This document shows positions 1-5,115 of a stretch of DNA of 5,115 nt, in pieces. The notes under the pieces were generated by a model. The model worked only from the letters and a program-made list of their open reading frames with translations, did no database searches and had not been told where the DNA came from. The stretch lies in NCBI GenBank assembly GCA_027057185.1, contig JALUJE010000036.1, positions 1-5,115 of the forward strand, in the 5' to 3' direction. The first letter of the stretch is position 1. Each line of letters begins with the position of its first letter. Made by a program: the position numbers and the translations under genes. This DNA comes from Helicobacteraceae bacterium (lineage in GTDB: Bacteria; Campylobacterota; Campylobacteria; Campylobacterales; Sulfurimonadaceae).

Positions 1-1
1 T

Positions 2-376
2 CTGCTTAAGGGTTTTAGCGCCAGAGAAAATCTTGAAGTGGCATCGATTCTTTCTCATGAGACGATAGATGAGGGACTGCTTCAGCGTTTGGGTGTCCAC
101 CATGTTTTGGAGCAAAAAGTGACTGAACTATCTGGTGGTCAGCAGCAACGCATCTCCATTGCCCGGGTGCTCACCAAGAAGCCACGTCTCATTTTTGCCG
201 ATGAGCCTACCGGTAATCTCGATAGTGAGACGGCAGAGGACGTTATGCAAATATTTTATGATTACATTCAAGAGCATGAGAGTGCTCTGGTTCTGGTGAC
301 GCATGATGAGGAAATGGCATTTGAGTGTGACGATGTGTATCGCCTCGAAAACCGGCAGTTGGTGAAAGTTAAGTAG
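2..376 (+). CDS. ABC transporter ATP-binding protein, LolD/FtsE/MacB-like, C-terminal part (5' end outside window)
   Basis: This is the last 124 codons of an ABC ATPase; the frame is open from base 2, so the start lies upstream. The visible part runs from just after the Q-loop (LLKGFSARENL, as in LolD-type ATPases) through the signature LSGGQ (128-142), Walker B with the catalytic Glu (FADEPTGNLD, Asp-Glu at 200-205) and the H-loop histidine (VTHDEE, His at 302-304). The Walker A motif is outside the window. The EPTGNLD form is typical of the LolD/FtsE/MacB group, which drives extraction or mechanotransmission at the inner membrane together with a separate or fused permease. No permease follows: fliR starts one base after the stop, which suggests translational coupling. 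In Campylobacter the gene at this place is annotated only as an ABC ATP-binding protein. The ATPase family is certain; the substrate is unknown. Confidence 0.93.
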   Translation: MLKGFSARENLEVASILSHETIDEGLLQRLGVHHVLEQKVTELSGGQQQRISIARVLTKKPRLIFADEPTGNLDSETAEDVMQIFYDYIQEHESALVLVTHDEEMAFECDDVYRLENRQLVKVK

Positions 377-377
377 T

Positions 378-1142
378 ATGGAGTGGGCACAACTCTTTGC
401 GCAAGAGCATGTTGTTGCCTTTTTACTACTTTTTATCCGTTTTGGTGCCCTATTTTTAGAGACCCCGATTTTTTCACATACCAATATTCCCATGACGCTC
501 AAGGCGGCACTGGCATTTTTCTTTACCGTCATCTTTTTCCCCTCACTGCCGCCGTTAAGCATAGAGATTAGTGTTGTGTCATTGACTCTGGCAATTTTTG
601 GAGAATTCCTTTTTGGTTTTACTATTGGTTTGGTATTGCAGTTGGCCTATCATATTATTACCTTTGCAGGAGGACAAATCTCATTTATTATGGGGTTTTC
701 TCTTGCATCTGCGATTGATCCGCAGACAGGAGTGTCTATGCCTATTATTAGCCAGTTTCTCTCTCTGATTGCTCTGATGGTTCTTTTTACTCTGGATTTG
801 CATCATTGGGTGCTGCTCTATGTCAATGCGTCTCTTTCTGCCGTTCCTCTTGGAGGGTTTTTGTTGACACAAGACACGGTTGAATACATCATACATGCCG
901 CTGCCAACATGTTTTTGGTAGGCTTTATGATTGCCTTTCCGATTATTGCACTTTCGTGGCTCGCCGATGTAATTTTTGGAATGCTTATGAAAACCATGCC
1001 GCAATTTAACCTGCTGGTTATTGGATTTCCCATAAAAATAGCGGTCTCTTTTATTGTTCTGATTACGACATTGGCGGCTACCATGCATCTGATGAAAATA
1101 GAGATGCTTCAGGCATTTAACTGGCTAGAACGTCTCTTTTAA
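378..1142 (+). CDS. fliR: Flagellar biosynthesis protein FliR
   Basis: FliR is an inner-membrane component of the flagellar type III export gate and assembles with FliP and FliQ in the basal body. The product is 254 residues, normal for the family, and very hydrophobic, with about six membrane segments (roughly residues 12-28, 40-57, 66-92, 124-150, 172-196, 212-236). Family landmarks are the glycine-rich stretch AGGQISFIMGFSLASAIDP (residues 97-115) and MPQFNLLVIGFPIKI (207-221), which matches the conserved 'MPQ-N-hydrophobic-G-P-K' region of FliR/SpaR/YscT proteins. The ATG lies one base after the stop of the ABC ATPase. There is only a weak ribosome site, so translation probably depends on coupling. 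The last 18 bases overlap the 3' end of the convergent minus-strand gene. I see no hairpin terminator after the stop. Confidence 0.95.
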   Translation: MEWAQLFAQEHVVAFLLLFIRFGALFLETPIFSHTNIPMTLKAALAFFFTVIFFPSLPPLSIEISVVSLTLAIFGEFLFGFTIGLVLQLAYHIITFAGGQISFIMGFSLASAIDPQTGVSMPIISQFLSLIALMVLFTLDLHHWVLLYVNASLSAVPLGGFLLTQDTVEYIIHAAANMFLVGFMIAFPIIALSWLADVIFGMLMKTMPQFNLLVIGFPIKIAVSFIVLITTLAATMHLMKIEMLQAFNWLERLF

Positions 1143-1625
1143 ATAGGGGGTACTATAGGGCAGTAACATATCACGAATATTGTTGGCATCTTCTCGGGCA
1201 TATTTTGTGTGGGAGCATTCCATCAACGAGAAAGTTGATGTCATTAGTGCGGTATCAAGAGCCGTCGATATTTTACATGTCATGTCGTCATCAATCATAA
1301 TGAGTGAAAAAGTTAACGGCATTACCCGGTCAGCATCAAGCAATCGCAATGAAACATTGGCATATTGTACCCATTCAACACCAAGATGGTGATGGGAATA
1401 GGAGATGATCTGAATAGGGATTTGCCTCTTGAGCAGAGACAAGAATGCTTTTTTTAGTTCATAACTGTCAATTTTAGTGCTTATTATGGTAACACTTGAA
1501 TGGGCATTTTGCAACGCACTAGAAAGGTGGGAAAGTGCGCTGTCATGCTGATGCGGCAGTAGATATGAGAGGTTTTTGGCAGTGAGTACGGCGGTGAAAA
1601 GCGTGACGAGTAACAGAGTTTTCAT
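1125..1625 (-). CDS. Secreted phospholipase-D-like fold protein lacking the HKD motif (putative)
   Basis: The protein has 166 residues. It opens with a clear signal peptide (MKTLLLVTLFTAVLTA, likely cleaved after residue 16), so it should be exported to the periplasm. The mature part follows the layout of a single phospholipase-D-superfamily domain: a helix ALSHLSSALQNA (30-41), strand SSVTIIST, a second helix ELKKAFLSLLKRQ (56-68), strand IPIQIISYS, then FSLIMIDDD (106-114), where active members carry HxK-x4-D next to the strand. Here the His and Lys are missing and only the Asp run remains, so phosphodiesterase activity is unlikely. Two cysteines (117 and 137) could form a disulphide. The start ATG (1623-1625) has no clear Shine-Dalgarno site and lies only about 9 bases from the predicted transcription start. 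The gene runs against all its neighbours and overlaps the fliR end. That it is a real gene is likely; the fold assignment is tentative. Confidence 0.65.
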   Translation of the reverse strand: MKTLLLVTLFTAVLTAKNLSYLLPHQHDSALSHLSSALQNAHSSVTIISTKIDSYELKKAFLSLLKRQIPIQIISYSHHHLGVEWVQYANVSLRLLDADRVMPLTFSLIMIDDDMTCKISTALDTALMTSTFSLMECSHTKYAREDANNIRDMLLPYSTPYLKETF

Positions 1626-1649
1626 AGTTTTTTGGCTACAATGATAGCA
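1612..1649 (+). promoter_or_regulatory. Promoter for the acidic protein-gmk operon
   Basis: The segment GGCTACAAT, with -10 box TACAAT at 1637-1642 (five of six consensus), follows T-rich runs (about 1619-1633) and has no good -35 hexamer. This is the usual form of housekeeping promoters in Campylobacterota. Transcription should begin near 1649, giving a leader of about 45 bases before the ATG at 1695. Its -10 box shares two base pairs with the -10 box of the minus-strand promoter. Confidence 0.55.
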
Positions 1650-1669
1650 TTTATAGAATGTGTTTTCAA
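1634..1669 (-). promoter_or_regulatory. Sigma70-type promoter for the minus-strand secreted protein gene
   Basis: Read on the minus strand, TTGAAA (plus-strand 1664-1669) and TATCAT (1641-1646) are separated by exactly 17 bases. Each matches its consensus at five of six positions, and TGC before TATCAT gives an extended -10. Transcription would start near 1634, leaving a leader of only about 9 bases before the ATG. Confidence 0.6.
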
Positions 1670-1683
1670 TGAACCATTATGCT

Positions 1684-1688
1684 GGAGT
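1684..1688 (+). promoter_or_regulatory. Ribosome binding site that fixes the start of the acidic protein
   Basis: GGAGT ends six bases before the ATG at 1695 (GGAG with a seven-base gap). The same frame is open upstream to a TTG at 1632 and contains ATG at 1641, but those lie in or before the promoter and have no ribosome site. This makes 1695 the start. Confidence 0.75.
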
Positions 1689-1694
1689 GACCCG

Positions 1695-2978
1695 ATGAAT
1701 ATTTTGCTTGTCAATGATAATCCTGTTGTTACCAAATTAGTAACCCTCAGTGCACAAAAAACCGGTGATGAACTGGAAATTGTCAATGATATGGAGCAGA
1801 TTAACGCCAAGTCGTATGACTTGCTGATCTTTGATAATGAACGTTTCGATCCGATGCTGTTTGATGCTTTGATATCGGAGGTGACCTTCGCCAGAAAACT
1901 TTTTATGGGAAGTCGCGATATTGACAAACCTGATGGCTTTGACGTGATGGTAAACAAGCCCTTTTTACCGACCGATCTGGTAGAACTGTTTACCGATATT
2001 TCGCATGAGCTTGAAAATCTTCCCTCAGATGAAATGCCTGTTTTTGAAGAGATGGCGCTTGATGAGGACATTAATCTTGAACATCTGGATGACGATGATA
2101 CGGTTGACCTTGAGCAAAATATGGCAATATCGGATGATGAAGAAACTATGGATCTCGATAGTGCCATAGAAGCCTTGAGCGATGAAGAGGTAGATTTAGA
2201 TGATGCATTGCATCTTGAGGCGGAATCTGATGAGATCTCTCTAGAAGTTGTGGACGAGGTGACAGAAGCATTAGAAGAAGATGTTCTAGATAGTATTTTG
2301 GACAAAGATGATTTAGAAGAGGTGCAGGCACTGCTGGAAGAGGAGGCACTCCATGATACGTCAGAGTCGGATACTTCTAGGTCCAAGGAGAACGATATAG
2401 TGATGGACGATGAGGAAGTGTTGCTCGAAGAAGGATCCGACGATATTTTGTTGGAAACGGAAGCGATGCTTGAAGAGGACTCTTCTGTAGACAATACCGC
2501 TTTGGATGCTGAAGCCTTGTTAGAAAATGAAGCCGATGAAGCCCTTGAAATTGATGATAACGGTGAAGAGGATTTTACGCTCTTAGAAGAGAGCCTTGAA
2601 GATGCGGTAGAGAATTTAAGTGACGAGGAGCTGAATGCACCGGTTGACGAAGAGATGCTTCTTGATATCGTTAATGATGAAAGCGGTGCATTTGATGAGT
2701 TTGATGCTTTAGATATTCATGCGGTGCGCAGTGCTTTGGGTGAGGAACATGATGACGTTATTGAAGATCGCTGTGATCGTGATACGCTTGAGCAGGTCGA
2801 AGAGGAGTTACTCTCTCAAGAGTCCGATGAAACAGTGGCAGCACCGACGGCTGCTTCAGATCCGAAAAACGGTATTGAAGCGTTGCAGGCAGTATTGCGT
2901 GCACTGCAGGATGATGACGTTGCCCAGTCATTAAAAGCTATGAATATTACTATCAATATCTCGTTTGGGGAGAAGTAG
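1695..2978 (+). CDS. Highly acidic protein with an N-terminal receiver-like domain
   Basis: Counting from the ATG at 1695 the product has 427 residues. Residues 1-105 look like a response-regulator receiver domain: MNILLVNDNP corresponds to the 'LIVDDDP' opening (the first Asp replaced by Asn7, Asp8 kept), YDLLIFDN places Asp47 at the phosphoacceptor site, FMGS places Ser73 at the switch position, and DVMVNKPF supplies the Lys88-Pro89 pair. From about residue 121 to 380 the chain is extremely acidic: I count 107 Asp/Glu in 260 residues against 6 Lys/Arg, with leucines spaced among them. The final 36 residues (392-427) return to ordinary composition and end in AMNITINISFGEK, with an amphipathic helix before it. 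No output DNA-binding domain is seen. It corresponds in position and character to Campylobacter Cj1178c, 'highly acidic protein', whose function I do not know. The gene is first in an operon with gmk, whose TTG directly follows its stop. The reading frame is certain, the receiver likeness probable, the role unknown. Confidence 0.9.
   Translation: MNILLVNDNPVVTKLVTLSAQKTGDELEIVNDMEQINAKSYDLLIFDNERFDPMLFDALISEVTFARKLFMGSRDIDKPDGFDVMVNKPFLPTDLVELFTDISHELENLPSDEMPVFEEMALDEDINLEHLDDDDTVDLEQNMAISDDEETMDLDSAIEALSDEEVDLDDALHLEAESDEISLEVVDEVTEALEEDVLDSILDKDDLEEVQALLEEEALHDTSESDTSRSKENDIVMDDEEVLLEEGSDDILLETEAMLEEDSSVDNTALDAEALLENEADEALEIDDNGEEDFTLLEESLEDAVENLSDEELNAPVDEEMLLDIVNDESGAFDEFDALDIHAVRSALGEEHDDVIEDRCDRDTLEQVEEELLSQESDETVAAPTAASDPKNGIEALQAVLRALQDDDVAQSLKAMNITINISFGEK
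2055..2834 (+). other. Acidic low-complexity segment of the receiver-like protein
   Basis: This segment encodes residues 121-380. By hand count 41% of them are Asp or Glu and about 2% are Lys or Arg. Short units such as ALLEEEA, LSDEEVDLDD, LSDEELN and DEEVLLEE recur imperfectly, but there is no exact DNA tandem repeat. The bias gives a purine-rich plus strand (GAT, GAA, GAG codons) and explains a long serine-rich open frame on the other strand. Confidence 0.85.
2967..2972 (+). promoter_or_regulatory. Ribosome binding site supporting the TTG start of gmk
   Basis: GGGGAG lies in the last codons of the acidic protein gene, six bases before the TTG at 2979. This strong site supports the non-ATG start and implies coupled translation of the two genes. 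Confidence 0.75.
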
Positions 2979-3602
2979 TTGAATTACGATACCGGAGCTA
3001 TTTTAGTACTTTCAGGTCCTAGTGGAGCGGGAAAAAGCTCGCTTATTAAAAAAATTGAAGATGAAATTGGCGCCTACTATTTTTCCATTTCAACGACAAC
3101 ACGTCCCATGCGAGAAGGTGAAATTGAGGGAAGAGATTACCATTTTGTCTCTATGGAGACGTTTCAAGAAGATATTGAAAATGAGTATTTTTTGGAGTAT
3201 GCCAAAGTACATGGTAACTACTATGGTACCTCCATTAAACCGGTCAAAGAAGCACTTAGGGCAGGAAAATTGGTTCTTTTTGACATTGATGTACAGGGTC
3301 ATGATGCTGTACGGAGTCGTCTGGGTGACATTACTACCTCGGTGTTTATTACCACACCAAGTCTGCATGAACTCAAAATACGGCTTAACAATCGCGCTAC
3401 CGATGCTTCTGAAGTTATTGAAAACCGTATTAACATGGCAAAGCGTGAGATTCAGCGTATTAGTGAGTTTGACTATCTTATTATTAATGAAGATCTGGAT
3501 CAAGCGGCAAAACATCTCAAGCGTATTGCCAAAGCGGCGAAGCTTAAGATTCCTAGTATTGATATTAGCAATTTTATTCGTCAGTGGGAAGAAGATGCCT
3601 AG
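2979..3602 (+). CDS. gmk: Guanylate kinase
   Basis: Gmk phosphorylates GMP to GDP with ATP in the cytoplasm, a necessary step in making GTP and dGTP. The 207-residue length is normal. Visible elements in order: P-loop GPSGAGKS (13-20); GMP-binding segment TTTRPMREGEIEGRDYHF (39-56) with the two conserved Arg (42, 45) and Tyr54; EYAKVHGNYYGT (73-84), which also contacts GMP; DIDVQG (102-107); the lid arginines around 135-158 (RLNNRA, ENRINMAKREI); and DYLIINEDL (165-173) near the adenine site. The start is TTG, immediately after the stop of the acidic protein and six bases after GGGGAG. It gives MNYDTGAILVLSGPSG, the usual short lead-in to the P-loop. No key residue appears to be missing. Confidence 0.97.
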   Translation: MNYDTGAILVLSGPSGAGKSSLIKKIEDEIGAYYFSISTTTRPMREGEIEGRDYHFVSMETFQEDIENEYFLEYAKVHGNYYGTSIKPVKEALRAGKLVLFDIDVQGHDAVRSRLGDITTSVFITTPSLHELKIRLNNRATDASEVIENRINMAKREIQRISEFDYLIINEDLDQAAKHLKRIAKAAKLKIPSIDISNFIRQWEEDA

Positions 3603-3608
3603 TTGAGA

Positions 3609-3626
3609 CTGTAAGCACTCTTACAG
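3609..3626 (+). repeat. Perfect 7-bp inverted repeat upstream of tatA
   Basis: CTGTAAG (3609-3615) and CTTACAG (3620-3626) are perfect inverted copies separated by CACT. They lie just after the gmk stop and 11 bases before the tatA -10 box, in the region normally occupied by a -35 element. No T-run follows, so a factor-independent terminator is unlikely. It could be an operator for a dimeric regulator or an RNA hairpin in the gmk-tatA readthrough transcript. Confidence 0.5.
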
Positions 3627-3629
3627 CAA

Positions 3630-3650
3630 AGCAAGGCTATACTAGCAGCA
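3630..3650 (+). promoter_or_regulatory. Promoter for tatA-argS
   Basis: GGCTATACT contains a -10 box TATACT at 3638-3643 (five of six consensus) with no good -35 at the right distance. Transcription would start near 3650, about 30 bases before the tatA ATG. The core resembles the GGCTACAAT of the promoter near 1640. The 78-base gap after gmk, the largest between co-directional genes here, is consistent with a promoter. Confidence 0.5.
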
Positions 3651-3667
3651 CGAATTTTAATTTTACA

Positions 3668-3672
3668 AAGGA
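3668..3672 (+). promoter_or_regulatory. Ribosome binding site of tatA
   Basis: AAGGA ends eight bases before the ATG at 3681. It favours this start over the second in-frame ATG at 3687, which would be 14 bases away. Confidence 0.75.
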
Positions 3673-3680
3673 ACCGTACA

Positions 3681-3917
3681 ATGGGTATGCCAGGAACAAC
3701 AGAGCTCATCATTATTTTAGTAGTCGTTCTGCTGCTGTTTGGAGGGAAAAAAATCCCCGAACTTGCCAAAGGTCTGGGGCAGGGTATTAAAAACTTCAAA
3801 AAATCGGTTAAAGACGACGAGCCTGAAGTGGCAGAGACCGATACATCCAAAAAAGTAGAAAAATCAACCAATAGCGATAGTGTTGACGCTCCTAAAGACA
3901 CTACCAAACAAGCATAG
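3681..3917 (+). CDS. tatA: Sec-independent (twin-arginine) translocase subunit TatA
   Basis: TatA oligomers form or thin the membrane pathway through which the Tat system exports folded proteins carrying a twin-arginine signal. The 78-residue product has the standard layout: a short N-terminus with a polar residue (Glu8), one membrane helix (about 9-20), the invariant Phe-Gly hinge (20-21), the amphipathic helix KKIPELAKGLGQGIKNFKK (23-41), and a charged, disordered tail of about 35 residues. The FGGKKIPELAKGLG pattern is typical of TatA/TatE rather than TatB. tatB and tatC are not in the window. The gene has its own ribosome site and probable promoter, and argS starts two bases after its stop. 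Confidence 0.95.
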   Translation: MGMPGTTELIIILVVVLLLFGGKKIPELAKGLGQGIKNFKKSVKDDEPEVAETDTSKKVEKSTNSDSVDAPKDTTKQA

Positions 3918-3919
3918 CA

Positions 3920-5115
3920 TTGAAGCAAAGAGTTGCAGCGCTACTGCGCGATAAATTTGAGTATGATGTTGTTCTGGAAAAACCAAAAGATCGTACTTTT
4001 GGGCATTTTGCCACTCCCATAGCATTTTCGCTTGCTAAAGAGCTGCGAAAGTCACCGATGCTCATTGCTGAGGAGATTACTGCCTCGTTTAGCGACTCAG
4101 AGATATTTAGCGCCGTGGAATCGGTTAAGGGCTATATCAATTTTCGACTCTCGGAGCGCTTTTTAGATGAGTATGCTTCGTGGGCGCTGGATCAGGGCAG
4201 TGCTTTTGGATTTTCCGACAAAAACGAGTCGATTTTATTGGAGTTTGTCAGTGCCAATCCAACCGGACCGCTACACATCGGGCATGCGCGGGGTGCCGTT
4301 TACGGTGACACCCTGCTGCGTTTGGGGCGTCAACTTGGCTATACCATTCAAGCAGAGTATTATGTTAATGATGCGGGCAACCAGATTGATCTGCTTGGGC
4401 TTTCGTTGCAACTAGAAGGGCAGCATACGATATTGCAACAGGATGTGGAGTGGCCGGAAAAATATTACCGCGGTGACTATCTGAGCCTGCTGGCTCATGA
4501 AGCGTTAGAACATTTCGGTACAGCGATATTTACTGACGCTTCTCGTCAAAAAGAGCTGGCATTGTGGGCAAAAGAGAGAGTAATGGCATTGATTGTTGCC
4601 GACTTGAAAGCGGTCAATATCACCTTTGATACTTTCGTAAATGAGAGTGAACTCTATCATGATTGGGATCGCGTTCTTGCCAAAATGGGTAAGAATGTTT
4701 ATGAGTATGAGGGCAAACTCTGGATTCATTCCAGTGAGTGCGCAGATGAGAAAGATCGTGTTGTTGTACGTGAAGATGGTCGTCCGACGTATCTGGCAGG
4801 AGATATTGTTTATCATAACCAGAAGTTTGAACAGGGGTTTGATCATTACATAAACATTTGGGGTGCCGACCACCACGGCTATATTGCACGGGTGAAAGCG
4901 GCCGTGACATTTTTGGGTTATGATGCGTCAAAACTCGAAGTGCTGCTCTCCCAGATGGTCAGTCTACTCAAAGACGGCGAACCGTTCAAAATGAGTAAGC
5001 GGGCGGGTAATGTTATTTTAATGAGCGATGTGGTCGAAGAGATCGGTGCGGATGCTCTGCGCTTTATTTTTGCCAGTAAAAAGTGTGATACTGCTTTGGA
5101 GTTTGATGTCGAGGC
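3920..5115 (+). CDS. argS: Arginyl-tRNA synthetase, N-terminal 398 residues (3' end outside window)
   Basis: ArgS, a class I aminoacyl-tRNA synthetase, charges tRNA-Arg with arginine using ATP. The frame stays open to the right edge. The visible protein has the N-terminal tRNA-binding domain (about 1-85), SANPTGPLHIGHARG with the HIGH signature at residues 119-122, YVNDAGNQ (148-155), GADHHGY (315-321) and the KMSKR loop at 357-361; the anticodon-binding domain lies beyond the window. The start is the TTG at 3920: an in-frame TAA at 3893-3895 excludes earlier starts, and TTG is the first usable codon after it, giving MKQRVAALLRDKF, a plausible family N-terminus. There is no clear ribosome site; the start is two bases after the tatA stop, so translation probably relies on coupling. 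Confidence 0.96.
   Translation, partial: MKQRVAALLRDKFEYDVVLEKPKDRTFGHFATPIAFSLAKELRKSPMLIAEEITASFSDSEIFSAVESVKGYINFRLSERFLDEYASWALDQGSAFGFSDKNESILLEFVSANPTGPLHIGHARGAVYGDTLLRLGRQLGYTIQAEYYVNDAGNQIDLLGLSLQLEGQHTILQQDVEWPEKYYRGDYLSLLAHEALEHFGTAIFTDASRQKELALWAKERVMALIVADLKAVNITFDTFVNESELYHDWDRVLAKMGKNVYEYEGKLWIHSSECADEKDRVVVREDGRPTYLAGDIVYHNQKFEQGFDHYINIWGADHHGYIARVKAAVTFLGYDASKLEVLLSQMVSLLKDGEPFKMSKRAGNVILMSDVVEEIGADALRFIFASKKCDTALEFDVE

Noticed and set aside
128..562. 144-codon minus-strand open frame across the ABC ATPase and fliR
   Set aside because: It is antisense to two well-supported genes, and its translation shows no recognisable domain or signal.
1632..1694. Upstream extension of the acidic protein from TTG 1632 or ATG 1641
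   Set aside because: These codons lie in the predicted promoter before the transcription start and lack a ribosome site. ATG 1695 has GGAG at the right distance and starts exactly at the receiver-like MNILLVND.
1622..2494. Long serine-rich open frame (290 codons) on the minus strand opposite the acidic protein
   Set aside because: It is the reverse complement of Asp/Glu-rich codons (GAN read backwards gives TCN-type codons). It has no domain, no ribosome site and no normal composition, while the plus-strand frame has a ribosome site, a receiver-like domain and conserved gene order.
3022..3606. 194-codon plus-strand frame inside gmk, and the minus-strand frame 3090-3515
   Set aside because: Both are shadows of gmk; the gmk frame carries the P-loop, the GMP-binding site and the lid in order.
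3609..3626. Reading the palindrome after gmk as an intrinsic terminator
   Set aside because: The stem is A/T-mixed with only three G-C pairs, and CAAAGCAAGG follows instead of a T-run.
3599..3928. 109-codon minus-strand frame over tatA
   Set aside because: It is antisense to a clear TatA with its own ribosome site, and the translation has no family features.
4505..4931. Minus-strand frames and a short plus-strand frame inside argS
   Set aside because: They overlap the intact argS frame, which holds the HIGH, GADHHG and KMSKR motifs without a break.

Overview
The window looks like chromosomal backbone DNA from a member of the Campylobacterota (the former Epsilonproteobacteria), probably a Sulfurimonas/Sulfuricurvum-type relative. 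The main reason is gene order. An ABC ATPase of the LolD type is followed by fliR, a very acidic protein, gmk, tatA and argS. From memory, Campylobacter jejuni has the same order (Cj1180c ATPase, fliR, the 'highly acidic protein' Cj1178c, gmk, tatA, argS), with tsf and rpsB just upstream. TTG start codons and -10 boxes of the GGCTAYAAT type without a clear -35 also fit this group. No rRNA, tRNA, insertion sequence, CRISPR array or phage gene was seen. No stretch above 300 bases is free of genes.

Layout. Positions 2-376 hold the C-terminal half of the ABC ATPase, and fliR (378-1142) starts one base after it. A small gene on the minus strand (1125-1625) encodes a secreted protein that resembles a phospholipase-D-like domain without its catalytic residues; its end overlaps the end of fliR. 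A back-to-back promoter at about 1634-1669 then separates this gene from a rightward operon. That operon holds the acidic receiver-like protein (1695-2978), gmk (2979-3602, TTG start, no gap), tatA (3681-3917, with its own likely promoter and a perfect palindrome in front) and argS (TTG at 3920, running off the right edge).

How the genes relate. Most of the cluster is housekeeping: GTP precursor supply (Gmk), folded-protein export (TatA) and arginyl-tRNA synthesis (ArgS). It is joined to one flagellar export-gate component (FliR) and an ATPase with no permease in view. The least understood parts are the acidic protein and the minus-strand gene. In the acidic protein, a receiver-like N-terminal domain with the expected Asp, Ser and Lys-Pro positions is joined to about 260 residues that are 41% Asp/Glu by hand count, and then to a short, non-acidic C-terminus. 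The minus-strand gene interrupts the otherwise co-directional cluster. Nothing here amounts to a clear new defence or mobile system; these two genes and the shared promoter between them are the best leads.
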